In this document: positions 56,343-64,000 of the stretch, piece after piece
Layout of the letters: the number at the start of each line of letters is the position of its first letter
Numbering within the stretch: position 1 is the first letter of the stretch
Source of the DNA: Glaciimonas immobilis
GTDB lineage: Bacteria; Pseudomonadota; Gammaproteobacteria; Burkholderiales; Burkholderiaceae_D
Assembly (NCBI RefSeq): GCF_011947285.1
Contig: NZ_JAAOZT010000006.1
Span: 310,001 to 374,000 of the forward strand
Length of the DNA stretch: 64,000 bases
Reading direction: 5' to 3'
Notes under the pieces: model-generated
The model's input: only the letters and a program-made list of their open reading frames with translations
What the model was told of the DNA's origin: nothing
Databases searched by the model: none
Made by a program: the position numbers and the translations under genes

Positions 56343-56905
56343 CCGATTTCTCCACTTTTTTATATTATTTCCTTGGCTTAATTTATGCCAAAGTATCGAT
56401 GCTACGCGTGCTAAGAATGAACCAAAGCGCTGGGCGAGGTGGAAGTAAGCGGTGAAAGACTCTTCTAACTTGCCCGGCGTTAAGTATCAACGGTAGGCCC
56501 GTCAGTTTCACTGACCTAAGCAAAATATTGAACGCTATTTGATTGCCACTGATTTTTTATTTAGCGGGCAGAGAGGCAGTGCAAATCTCTATTCGACGCT
56601 ACCTGAAGAACCAGTTTCATCATACATTTGTTATCAAAGTTTAAGGATGACGTTACGATCAGATGAATCAGATAGAAGCGCCCTGATCTCCGGAATGTTA
56701 CTGCTTTCCACACGTCGGTTCCCTGACGCCTCTTTGCCAAATAAGGTGGGCTTTGGCAATTAATTGTTCGCACGCGCTAATTGTATGGGTGATCCAATTT
56801 TATTGGATCATGGAAACGGCGGCGAGTTTAGGGGGTAGCCTTGTAGGTGGATAATGCCCTTTTTTTGCTACAATATAGCAATGAAATTTTTTTTGGGGGC
56901 GTTTA
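56343..56905. other. 563-base spacer at the right border of the exopolysaccharide insert
   Basis: It lies between the divergent PPTase and dnaQ genes and holds their promoters. I see no gene, insertion-sequence end or repeat shared with the left border at 32.3 kb. GGGGGCG just before 56906 serves dnaQ translation. Confidence 0.4.
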
Positions 56906-57652
56906 ATGGGGTTACAAAAAATAGGCAGCAGGTTGGTTGTTTTAGATACCGAAACCACGGGCCTCAATCCGCGTACGGGTGACCGGATCATCGAAATTGG
57001 CTGCGTTGAAATGATAGACCGGCGTTTGACAGGTAACAATTATCATCAATATATCAACCCTGAACGGGATTCTGAAGAGGGCGCATTGGCGGTCCACGGA
57101 TTGACTACCGAATTTTTAAGCGATAAGCCAAAATTTCGGCAGATTGCCGCTGAATTCAAAGAATACATTAGCGGCGCAGAGTTGATCATTCACAATGCAC
57201 CGTTCGATATGGGTTTTTTGGACGCTGAATTCAAGCGGCTCGATATGGCGGTATTGAGTGGTGAGATTGACGGGGTCATCGATACGCTGGTGCAGGCGAA
57301 AGAAATGTACCCAGGAAAACGTAATTCACTTGATGCATTATGCGATCGCTACGGTATTTCAAACGCGCATAGAACATTGCACGGTGCGTTGCTGGATTCC
57401 GAGTTGCTGGCAGAAGTCTACCTTGCGATGACGCGCGGTCAGAATAGCTTCAGTATCGACTTTGGTGATGATAGAAATGATACCGGCGAAAATGGCGCCC
57501 GCTTGCCGCTGGCTCCCCTCGAAGAAATTTTTGTGCGTCTCGCCAGCGTTGAAGAGATCTTGCTCCATGAGGATGTGCTTGTTTCCCTTAATAAAGAGGT
57601 CAGAGGCCTGTGCGTATGGCATAAGCTGCCTGCAGAGGTAGCGCAGGAATAG
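56906..57652 (+). CDS. dnaQ: DNA polymerase III epsilon subunit (3'-5' proofreading exonuclease)
   Basis: It proofreads chromosomal replication as part of the core polymerase. The 248-aa protein has ExoI VLDTETTGL (D14, E16), ExoII HNAPFD (D101) and ExoIII HGALLDSELL (H159, D164), close to the positions in E. coli. The C-terminal 65 residues would bind the alpha subunit. In related genomes it directly follows or adjoins rnhA; here the exopolysaccharide region intervenes. tRNA-Val follows 140 bases downstream. Confidence 0.96.
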   Translation: MGLQKIGSRLVVLDTETTGLNPRTGDRIIEIGCVEMIDRRLTGNNYHQYINPERDSEEGALAVHGLTTEFLSDKPKFRQIAAEFKEYISGAELIIHNAPFDMGFLDAEFKRLDMAVLSGEIDGVIDTLVQAKEMYPGKRNSLDALCDRYGISNAHRTLHGALLDSELLAEVYLAMTRGQNSFSIDFGDDRNDTGENGARLPLAPLEEIFVRLASVEEILLHEDVLVSLNKEVRGLCVWHKLPAEVAQE

Positions 57653-57792
57653 TTAAAATCCAAGCGGTGGTCGTCCTTGGACGAGGGCATGCGTTAGTTT
57701 TTGAAGCGCGGATTTCAGCGAGTTTTACATTAAGTTAAAAATAAGGTTGTACAGATGCGAAGGTTGTTGTATTATTTCGTCCTGTTGCAAAC

Positions 57793-57869
57793 GGGCGGTT
57801 AGTTCAGCTGGTTAGAATACTTGGTCGACATCCAAGGGGTCGCAGATTCGAATTCTGCACCGCCCACCA
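57793..57869 (+). tRNA. tRNA-Val (anticodon GAC)
   Basis: The 77-base sequence with encoded CCA folds fully: acceptor GGGCGGT/ACCGCCC, D-stem GTTC/GAAT, anticodon stem CTTGG/CCAAG, T-stem GCAGA/TCTGC, and T-loop TTCGAAT. The anticodon loop is TCGACAT, giving GAC at 57827-57829. Position 33 is C rather than the nearly universal U. The discriminator base is A. dnaQ followed by tRNA-Val is, as I recall, also found in Pseudomonas. Confidence 0.92.
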
Positions 57870-57875
57870 GAATAT

Positions 57876-57905
57876 AAAAGGTCTTTCTTCGGAAAGGCCT
57901 TTTTC
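57876..57905 (+). terminator. TTCG-tetraloop terminator after tRNA-Val
   Basis: AAAGGTCTTTC pairs with GAAAGGCCTTT around a TTCG loop, followed by further T. It starts 7 bases after the tRNA end. Confidence 0.88.
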
Positions 57906-58021
57906 ATTTTCAGGCCAATGAGCGCACAGCACCGCCATAATATGGTCGGCTGGAGTAGGGTATTGTTGGTTTTTATGCGCTCACGCATCTCACTCGGTAT
58001 TTCTCCTGCACTATCTCTTGT

Positions 58022-58063
58022 GCGGAGTCTCCCCCGCGGAGTCTCCCCCGCGGAGTGTCCCCC
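58022..58063. repeat. Three tandem 14-bp repeats upstream of a small gene
   Basis: GCGGAGTCTCCCCC is repeated three times; the third copy has one change. The array ends 33 bases before the start of the zinc-ribbon gene and is probably within its leader or promoter region. Confidence 0.8.
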
Positions 58064-58096
58064 GCAGTATCTCTCCTATAAAGATCAGGAACCATC

Positions 58097-58414
58097 ATGT
58101 TTTGTCAGCACTGTAAGGCCGATAATATCGCCGCCCATCTTCGGTGTATTCAATGCGGTAGCGAACTGTCCGGCCACGAGAGCGCGGAATTGGATTTGCA
58201 AAAAAAGCCGCTGGTTTCCAAATTTTACGGACAAATTGCATCCTGGGTGGTGATTGGTCTGTTTGTACTGCTGTATAAAGTAGTTTTGCCACCAATTATC
58301 GACACCACGCTGTGGGAAAATTCTACGGTTTTTGGGGTTGGTGTGGCCCTGTCTTGGATCGCCGGGCGCTTGATCGGCAAATTAATGACGAAGAGAAAAA
58401 CTGCGACGCATTGA
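58097..58414 (+). CDS. Small zinc-ribbon membrane protein
   Basis: This 105-aa protein begins with a four-cysteine zinc ribbon (C3, C6, C17, C20) and has one or two hydrophobic segments at about 46-68 and 75-92. Such proteins are common and mostly uncharacterised. AGGA lies 8 bases before the ATG. It is followed by another small gene in the same direction. Confidence 0.75.
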   Translation: MFCQHCKADNIAAHLRCIQCGSELSGHESAELDLQKKPLVSKFYGQIASWVVIGLFVLLYKVVLPPIIDTTLWENSTVFGVGVALSWIAGRLIGKLMTKRKTATH

Positions 58415-58499
58415 ACGGCCCTTGAACTACTATTAGCGTATGGCGTAAAGTGGGCTTGTTTTTTCCATGGTAGGATCGTGTAACAACGAGGAGATCAAG

Positions 58500-58745
58500 A
58501 TGCCATCAGAGACCCTAGGCCAGTACGAAATCGAATATTCAGGAGTGCTATTGCCCGATAGTGAGCATTGGGCGGCATATCTCACCGTCTTTGCACCGTC
58601 ACCCAACCCCATGCACCGCAATAACATTTTTCCGAATCAGCGGGTTTCTGTGGAGCACGTTTTTGCGACGCAGGACGAGGCGCAGCAAGAAGCGCACAAG
58701 GTCGGTACCGAGATGATCAATCAATGCAATTCCTCTAAATCCTGA
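58500..58745 (+). CDS. Hypothetical 81-aa protein
   Basis: I do not recognise this protein. It is soluble and has no signal peptide; YEIEYSGVLLPDSEHWAAYL is its most distinctive stretch. GAGGAG lies 6 bases before the ATG at 58500, which strongly supports translation. An upstream in-frame extension to 58467 has no site. Confidence 0.65.
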   Translation: MPSETLGQYEIEYSGVLLPDSEHWAAYLTVFAPSPNPMHRNNIFPNQRVSVEHVFATQDEAQQEAHKVGTEMINQCNSSKS

Positions 58746-59220
58746 ACCGATAGCGGTTACTATTGATTCAGTCCACGGCCCGAATCAATTCATTCGATTT
58801 AAGATACCATCAGATGCCTCAGCGCTATGATGGCGGGACTACCTGCACGATTAACATTTTCTTCCCGTCGGTGGCTACGCCGAAAACGCCCGGAAGGCTC
58901 TCGCACGTTAGGAAAATATTTTGATCGCCTACCGTCCGCTCTTAGATAGACCCCCCACCGGCCCGTCGGCCAGGTGATAGTGCAATGGGATGCCTACTTC
59001 GTAAACCTCTTAGTGCAAAAGCGATGGCACTGGCGACAGTTATGGTCTCTGCTGCGATCAGCTGAAGTGATAACTGTAACGTGAGTAAATAGAAGGCTAC
59101 AGGCGGCATCCTATAGTCCCCGCACTACCAATCACCGATACAGATTAGAATTGGCCTTTATTATCGTGGCCGGCGCATCGCGTTACGCCTGCCGCGCCCT
59201 CTCTAAACCACAATAAGACT
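58746..59220. other. 475-base spacer before the two-component system
   Basis: It contains a possible inverted pair around 59036-59080 (CAGTTAT...ATAACTG) but no convincing open frame. It presumably holds the promoter of the response-regulator operon. Confidence 0.35.
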
Positions 59221-59889
59221 ATGCACATTCTATTGGTAGAAGACGACTCAGTACTTGCAGATGGCATCCTGCGGATATTCAAGGGTCATGGAATGGTCGT
59301 CGATGTGGTGCAAAATGGCACAGACGCAGACGCGCTGCTTCAGCGCACAGAAATTTCCGTCGTCGTACTGGATATCGGGTTGCCGGGGATCGATGGCTTT
59401 GAAGTCGTGCGCCGCCTGCGGGCGCGCGGCAGTCACGTTCCCGTGTTGCTGTTGACGGCGCGTGATTCTGTCCAGGACCGGGTCTACGGTCTGGAGATCG
59501 GTGCGGACGACTATCTGGTAAAACCGTTTGCGACGCAAGAACTGGTAGCGCGAGTACGCGCACTATTACGCCGCAGCGCGCCGCAACCGCTGGAAATGCA
59601 TCTGGGTGGTTTGTCGTTAAATACCTCTTCTCGTCGTGCCAAAATAAATGGCAAGTCAATAGAACTGTCCGTGCGGGAGTGGGCCGTGCTCGAATATTTG
59701 CTGCAACAAGCCGCACGCGTGGTCTCGCGCCAGCAAATCATCGATGCGATTTTGCCTTGGGGTGCGGAGCTGACATTAAATGCGGTCGAAGTGTATATCT
59801 CACGCATTCGGCTGAAAATCGCAGACGCCGGTATCGAAATCCGTACCATCCGCGGGTTTGGCTACATGCTTGAAAAAGTCGATTCATGA
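59221..59889 (+). CDS. OmpR-family response regulator (QseB/TctD-like)
   Basis: This 222-aa regulator has a receiver domain with acidic residues E7, D8 and D9, phosphoacceptor D51 (VVLDIGLPGIDG) and the conserved lysine near 101 (YLVKPF). The C-terminal winged helix (about 128-220) ends with IRTIRGFGYML. Its stop overlaps the start of the histidine-kinase gene by four bases. An RND efflux system lies about 2.4 kb downstream and is a possible target. Confidence 0.93.
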   Translation: MHILLVEDDSVLADGILRIFKGHGMVVDVVQNGTDADALLQRTEISVVVLDIGLPGIDGFEVVRRLRARGSHVPVLLLTARDSVQDRVYGLEIGADDYLVKPFATQELVARVRALLRRSAPQPLEMHLGGLSLNTSSRRAKINGKSIELSVREWAVLEYLLQQAARVVSRQQIIDAILPWGAELTLNAVEVYISRIRLKIADAGIEIRTIRGFGYMLEKVDS

Positions 59890-61343
59890 ACAGTATCCGC
59901 ATCAAGTTGCTGATGTGGCTGATCGTGCCATTGCTGATCGTTAATTTTGTCGGGGCGAGCGTCAGTTATTGGCTGGCCTGGGTTCCGGCACAGATTGCTT
60001 TTGATCAAAGTCTGGCAGATGCGGGCTGGGCCATGATTCCGCGCTTGCGGGAGGTGAATGGGCAGGTGGAGATCAATTTGTCGCAACAAGCTGAGCAGGT
60101 GTTGCGGGTCGATCACTTTGACGCGATTTATCTGGTCGTACGCAGCGGTGATGGCAAGTTGCTGGCGGGCGATGCCGACTTTCCTGGTTTGCCGCAGCAG
60201 AAGGCGGTCAACGAGCCAGCGCCCTATGACGGTCAAATGCGTGGCGAACCGGTGCGCATCGTGGCACTACAGACGACGATCGGACAACAGCAGGTTTTCA
60301 TTGGCGTCGCCGAAACACTACGAAAACGCAAACATATCCGTTCTGTCATTTTTTTAACGCTATCGCTACTTGAGGCCTTCCTCGCGATCATGCTGGTTGC
60401 CACTATCTGGTTTGCTGTCAGCAAGGGTTTGTTGCCGCTAAAAAAAATGCAGCTTGATCTAAATCAGCGCAATCATGACGATCTATCGGCGCTGGATGAG
60501 GACAACGTGCCGCTGGAACTTGGGCCAGTGGTTAAGGCCGTCAACGGCTTGCTTAACAAGGTGCAAAACGGCGCGCAACGGCAGCAACACTTTTTGGCCA
60601 ATGTCGCCCATCAGTTGCGGACGCCGCTGGCAGGTTTCCGAACACAACTGGAATGGCTATTGATCAAGCATGCCAGTGAGCCGGAGACGGCGCATTCTGT
60701 CAAGCTTATGGCATTGTCAACCGAGCGGATGATACGCCAGACCAATCAGTTGTTAGCGCTGGCGCGGGCCGAGCCAACCAAGTTTGAGAAGGATCGTCTG
60801 GCAGTCGTGGAACTGAACAAGTTGGTAGAAGAATCAATACAGCATTTTGTCGAAGAGGCAGACAAAAAAGCTATCGATATTGGCTTCAACCTGCAAACCA
60901 CCAGAGTGATGGGCGAGCCGTTTCTGTTACGTGACCTGATCGATAATCTAATCGACAACGCTATCCGCTATTCGCCGGTTAAAGGTACCGTTACGGTCAG
61001 TACCATACAGGGCAAGGACGGCGGTGTATTTTCAGTAGAAGATTCGGGGCCAGGCATAGCTGCCTCGGAGCGGGAGTTGATTTTTACCCGCTTCTATCGC
61101 ATCGATGACAATATCGCCGGCAACGGGCTTGGCCTGGCGATCGTGCGGGACATTACTAAAGACCATGGCGCCAGAATTACGGTTGAGCCAGCTAATAACA
61201 ATGTCACCAACTATGGCATCAACGAAGACCCCGACATCGGCGCAAACGCATGCCCGACCACTGAAACAAGCACTGGCACAATTTTTTCAGTGCACTTTCC
61301 TTTCCCCATTCTGGGCACTATCTCCAGATTGCAGCCTTTGTGA
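59886..61343 (+). CDS. Sensor histidine kinase (QseC/TctE-like)
   Basis: This 485-aa inner-membrane kinase has helices at about 7-30 and 152-178 around a periplasmic sensor of about 120 residues. A HAMP-like segment follows, then the H-box VAHQLRTPLAGFRTQ with H242, the N-box DLIDNLIDNAIRYSP near 350 and the G1 box VEDSGPGIAASE near 386. The sensor part resembles the 2CSK_N domain. The last 60 residues after the G2 box are unusually long and of no recognised domain. It is coupled to the response regulator. Confidence 0.92.
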   Translation: MNSIRIKLLMWLIVPLLIVNFVGASVSYWLAWVPAQIAFDQSLADAGWAMIPRLREVNGQVEINLSQQAEQVLRVDHFDAIYLVVRSGDGKLLAGDADFPGLPQQKAVNEPAPYDGQMRGEPVRIVALQTTIGQQQVFIGVAETLRKRKHIRSVIFLTLSLLEAFLAIMLVATIWFAVSKGLLPLKKMQLDLNQRNHDDLSALDEDNVPLELGPVVKAVNGLLNKVQNGAQRQQHFLANVAHQLRTPLAGFRTQLEWLLIKHASEPETAHSVKLMALSTERMIRQTNQLLALARAEPTKFEKDRLAVVELNKLVEESIQHFVEEADKKAIDIGFNLQTTRVMGEPFLLRDLIDNLIDNAIRYSPVKGTVTVSTIQGKDGGVFSVEDSGPGIAASERELIFTRFYRIDDNIAGNGLGLAIVRDITKDHGARITVEPANNNVTNYGINEDPDIGANACPTTETSTGTIFSVHFPFPILGTISRLQPL

Positions 61344-61517
61344 AAAATAATACCGAACCGTGAGACTGGGCGTTTGTCAGGATTTTGTCAGGTTTCTTTC
61401 AGGTGATTGACAGGATCGGCAGGTATTGTAGCGTTGTCCCAAAAAGGATCGCATGAAATATTATCATTTAGATATTTTTTCTGCGTTATCAACCTCACTT
61501 CAGCCTGTTCTAATCAG

Positions 61518-62105
61518 ATGACTTATCGATATCTTCATTTCGTTTGCGCTTTCCTCGGCATAGTCTTGCTTCTGGCTGATGGGTCAGTCCTTTCTTCGGC
61601 ATATGCGCAAGAGGCAATGGTGCCTTGCCGCCGATTTTTACATCACATGGAATGCGTAACTGTGCCGTTAGCTAGCCAGACCGAGGACGCGCACGCCAAG
61701 CAGTTCGACGCGCCCACCGACGGTGCAGCACGAATCTACTTGATACGGCCTGGCACCATGGCGCCAAAACAGAAAACTGAGATTTTTTTTGATGGCAAAT
61801 TGGCCGGCATTCTGGCGCCGATGACCTATTTGATGATTGATACGCACGTCGGTGCGCACACTGTCGGCTTTAATTTGCAACCGGCTTCATGGACCTCGTT
61901 GAATGTGAAGGGCGACCAAAATACCTACATTCAGGAGCAAATAAGCCAATTTTTTAGCGCAGAAAAAATCGCTTTTGTGGTTCTTGATACACGCTCCGGA
62001 CAGTCCGATGTATTGAAGTCGTCGTTAATTAGCATGACTACTAACGTTAGTGCCGATCATCCGCCGATCAATAAAGTAAATGTAGAAAAGTCGGATTCTC
62101 CCTAA
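61518..62105 (+). CDS. DUF2846-type secreted protein
   Basis: This 195-aa protein has a signal peptide (about residues 1-31, cleaved near SSAYAQE). The stretch ARIYLIRPG...KTEIFFDGKLAG...MTYLMIDTHVGAHTVGF, interrupted here, is characteristic of DUF2846. Function is unknown; such proteins often sit in the periplasm or outer membrane near stress or efflux genes. The start at 61518 is chosen for the signal peptide; no strong ribosome-binding site precedes it. Confidence 0.7.
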   Translation: MTYRYLHFVCAFLGIVLLLADGSVLSSAYAQEAMVPCRRFLHHMECVTVPLASQTEDAHAKQFDAPTDGAARIYLIRPGTMAPKQKTEIFFDGKLAGILAPMTYLMIDTHVGAHTVGFNLQPASWTSLNVKGDQNTYIQEQISQFFSAEKIAFVVLDTRSGQSDVLKSSLISMTTNVSADHPPINKVNVEKSDSP

Positions 62106-62244
62106 TGAAATCCCCAAAACCGGGTTGGAGGATTCTCCACACATCGGCTCTCGCTCTTCGTTTGGATGGCATCAAGGCGGTAAAAAGCTGCTTTTGACCG
62201 CACACCCGTTGGACGGCACAACGATTTTTTAATTAAGCCCCATC

Positions 62245-63408
62245 ATGCAAAAGATTCTTTTACAACCAAAGAAACCATTGTTCGTACTCGCCGCCGTCGT
62301 TTTAGTCATCGCTAGCATCGGTTGGCTTACTCTTGGCAATAACGCGCAAGATGTCGCCCGCGCAGCCCAAATAGATGCGGCACCCACGCCCAATTTCGTT
62401 CGACTTGATGAGCAAATATTCGTGCCGTTTCATTCGCCTTTGCGTGATCGCATTGTAGTTCAACCGGTGTCAGCCATGGATACTGCGCATACAGTCGAGT
62501 TACCGGCGCAGGTAGAGGCTAATCCGGCGCAGACCATTAACATCGTGCCACCGGCAACCGGAAAGTTGCTGGAACTAAAGGTCGGGTTGGGCGATCACGT
62601 TAAAAAAGGACAGCTGCTGATGGTGATGACGTCTGGCGATTTTGCCCAGGCGACCTCGGATCAGCAGAAGGCACACGATACGTTGCAACTGACAAAAAAA
62701 GGCCTTGAACGGCAACGCGGCGTGCAAGACGCGGGAGCGGGCGCAGCCAAGGATTTTGAGCAGGCCGAAAGCGCCAATAGTCAGGCGCAGGCAGAGTTTA
62801 CCCGCGCTGATACGCGCCTAAAGTCATTGGGTACTATAAGCGCTGACAGCAATGGACGCAGACTCAATATCCTCGCACCGACCTCCGGTAGCGTCACTGC
62901 TCTGTCGGTCGGCGTTGGTCAAAGTCTCAACGATCCGAGCGCCGTGTTGATGACGATAGCAAATCTGGAGAACGTCTGGATTACCGCCAATGTCCCGGAG
63001 AATTTGCTGTCATCGGTGAGGACCGGACAATCGGTCACCATTCGTTTGCCCGCATATGCTGGCGCACAGCTCAACGGCAATGTCCAATTTGTCAGTGATG
63101 TTCTTCAGCCGGATACGCGCCGGGCGCTGGTACGCATCAGCATGCCCAATGTTGACGGAAAACTGAAGCCGAACATGTTTGCCACTGCGACCTTTGCCGT
63201 AGCGCAAACCGCCGCGCCGGTGGTGCCAACGTCGGCATTATTGATGAATAACGACGATACCACCGTTTTTGTCGAGACCGCGTCATGGACGTTCATCCGG
63301 CGTAAAGTTGAACTCGGGCGCGAAGGAAACGGCAGCGTCCGGATTCAAACAGGGTTGAGAGCGGGTGAGCGCGTTGTAATTCAGGGCGGAGTGCTACTTA
63401 ATGATTAA
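62245..63408 (+). CDS. RND efflux periplasmic adaptor (membrane fusion protein)
   Basis: This 387-aa HlyD/CusB-type adaptor links an inner-membrane pump to an outer-membrane channel. It has one N-terminal helix (about 12-30), the lipoyl half-motif TGKLLELKVGLGDHVKKGQ (about 109-127), a coiled-coil hairpin (about 135-195), the second half-motif APTSGSVTALSVGVGQSL and a beta-barrel domain. The next gene starts eight bases before its end, giving coupling. Confidence 0.92.
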   Translation: MQKILLQPKKPLFVLAAVVLVIASIGWLTLGNNAQDVARAAQIDAAPTPNFVRLDEQIFVPFHSPLRDRIVVQPVSAMDTAHTVELPAQVEANPAQTINIVPPATGKLLELKVGLGDHVKKGQLLMVMTSGDFAQATSDQQKAHDTLQLTKKGLERQRGVQDAGAGAAKDFEQAESANSQAQAEFTRADTRLKSLGTISADSNGRRLNILAPTSGSVTALSVGVGQSLNDPSAVLMTIANLENVWITANVPENLLSSVRTGQSVTIRLPAYAGAQLNGNVQFVSDVLQPDTRRALVRISMPNVDGKLKPNMFATATFAVAQTAAPVVPTSALLMNNDDTTVFVETASWTFIRRKVELGREGNGSVRIQTGLRAGERVVIQGGVLLND

Positions 63409-64000
63409 TAATGTCGTTCGCTATTGTCTGCAAAAGCGTTATGCAGTGATTCTGGTGACGATATTGGTGGCGCTGTTTGGCTATTATTCGTGGACGCGCA
63501 TGGCGGTGGAGGCTTACCCAGAACTAGCCGACGTCACGGCACAGGTCACCACCCAGGCGCCCGGTCTGGCCGCAGAAGAAATCGAACAGCAAATTACCAT
63601 CCCGCTGGAACGCCAATTAAGCGGCACGCCCGGCCTGGTCCATATGCGCTCATCCAGCACGTTCGGCCTGTCTCTGATTACACTGACCTTCAAGGACGGT
63701 GCGGAAGACTATTTCGAGCGTCAGCGCGTTACCGAGAGGATGACGCAGGCGACCCTTCCCAGCGGCATTACGCCAACCCTTGATTCGGTCAGTGGGCCTT
63801 CTGGAGAAATTTATCGCTATACGCTTGAGTCGGATAGCAAGAATCTGCAGGAATTATCGGAGATTCAGCGCTGGATAGTCATGCCGGAATTACGGCAGAT
63901 TCCCGGCATTGCCGATGTCGCTAATTTCGGCGGGCTGACCATGGAATATCAGCTGGAGGTAGATCAAAACCAGTTGCAGCGATTTGGTATCTCACTATCA
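63401..64000 (+). CDS. RND efflux pump (CzcA/CusA-type heavy-metal family), 5' part
   Basis: The first 200 codons of an RND transporter run off the right edge of the window with no stop. A first membrane helix (about residues 13-30) is followed by AVEAYPELADVTAQVTTQAP and GLAAEEIEQQITIPLERQLS, typical of the metal-efflux (HME) branch. The ATG at 63401 overlaps the adaptor gene end. It would export a metal cation or related solute using proton force. Full length is expected to exceed 1000 residues. Confidence 0.93.
   Translation, partial: MINNVVRYCLQKRYAVILVTILVALFGYYSWTRMAVEAYPELADVTAQVTTQAPGLAAEEIEQQITIPLERQLSGTPGLVHMRSSSTFGLSLITLTFKDGAEDYFERQRVTERMTQATLPSGITPTLDSVSGPSGEIYRYTLESDSKNLQELSEIQRWIVMPELRQIPGIADVANFGGLTMEYQLEVDQNQLQRFGISLS

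Noticed and set aside
32319-56905. Classic integrative island with integrase at tRNA-Val
   Set aside because: No integrase, no transposase and no repeat of the tRNA 3' end were found; the tRNA lies outside the inserted region beyond dnaQ.
63424-63783. 119-codon frame at the right edge
   Set aside because: It is an out-of-frame shadow of the RND pump gene, whose true frame starts at 63401 and has no stop before the window ends.

Overview
The window reads as chromosomal DNA of a Gram-negative betaproteobacterium, most likely a Burkholderiales / Oxalobacteraceae-type organism. I infer this from family resemblance: a glucokinase::HexR fusion as in Burkholderia, a porin_4-type porin, EpsL/E/F/G-type polysaccharide genes, and the mltD-gloB-methyltransferase-rnhA...dnaQ-tRNA block known from proteobacteria. 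The species is not determined.

Region 1 (0.5-20.0 kb) is a glucose-catabolic locus. It holds a glucose-type ABC transporter (gtsABCD), a first zwf, a glk::hexR fusion, a porin, an AGE-family sugar epimerase, a stand-alone hexR, a second zwf, pgi, edd and eda. Together these give uptake, phosphorylation, oxidation to 6-phosphogluconate and Entner-Doudoroff cleavage. No separate 6-phosphogluconolactonase gene was seen here. Several 17-bp TGTAGT..ACTACA-type palindromes lie in the promoter regions of gtsA/zwf, the porin and edd and are candidate HexR operators.

Region 2 (20.0-25.2 kb) is a four-gene osmoprotectant (glycine betaine/choline class) ABC operon behind a long leader. It is followed by a gene-free 1.2-kb stretch carrying a long inverted repeat with 36-bp tandem repeats in its centre.

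Region 3 (25.2-32.3 kb) is housekeeping: a DEAD-box RNA helicase, fabI, mltD, gloB, a SAM methyltransferase and rnhA. The last four are the left half of a conserved proteobacterial block whose right half (dnaQ, tRNA-Val) appears only at 56.9 kb.

Region 4 (32.3-56.9 kb) separates rnhA from dnaQ. It holds a PAP2 phosphatase, a 1.3-kb very AT-rich gene-free stretch, and a complete Wzx/Wzy-type exopolysaccharide cluster. The glycosyltransferases look like xanthan GumD, GumM, GumH and GumK, and two GDP-mannose-type nucleotidyltransferases supply the donor. No GumI, acetyl-transferase or pyruvyl-transferase is present, so I predict a truncated xanthan-like tetrasaccharide repeat. A VirK/YbjX-family gene inside the cluster is broken at a run of nine T. 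On the opposite strand are a 1055-aa enzyme made of an acetoacetyl-CoA-synthetase-like adenylation domain, a carrier domain and a thioesterase, plus an Sfp-type phosphopantetheinyl transferase. This pair is my best candidate for an undescribed biosynthetic system.

Region 5 (56.9-64.0 kb) has dnaQ, tRNA-Val(GAC), two small hypothetical genes, an OmpR/QseC-like two-component system, a DUF2846-type secreted protein, and the start of an RND efflux system (periplasmic adaptor and a truncated pump gene running off the window).
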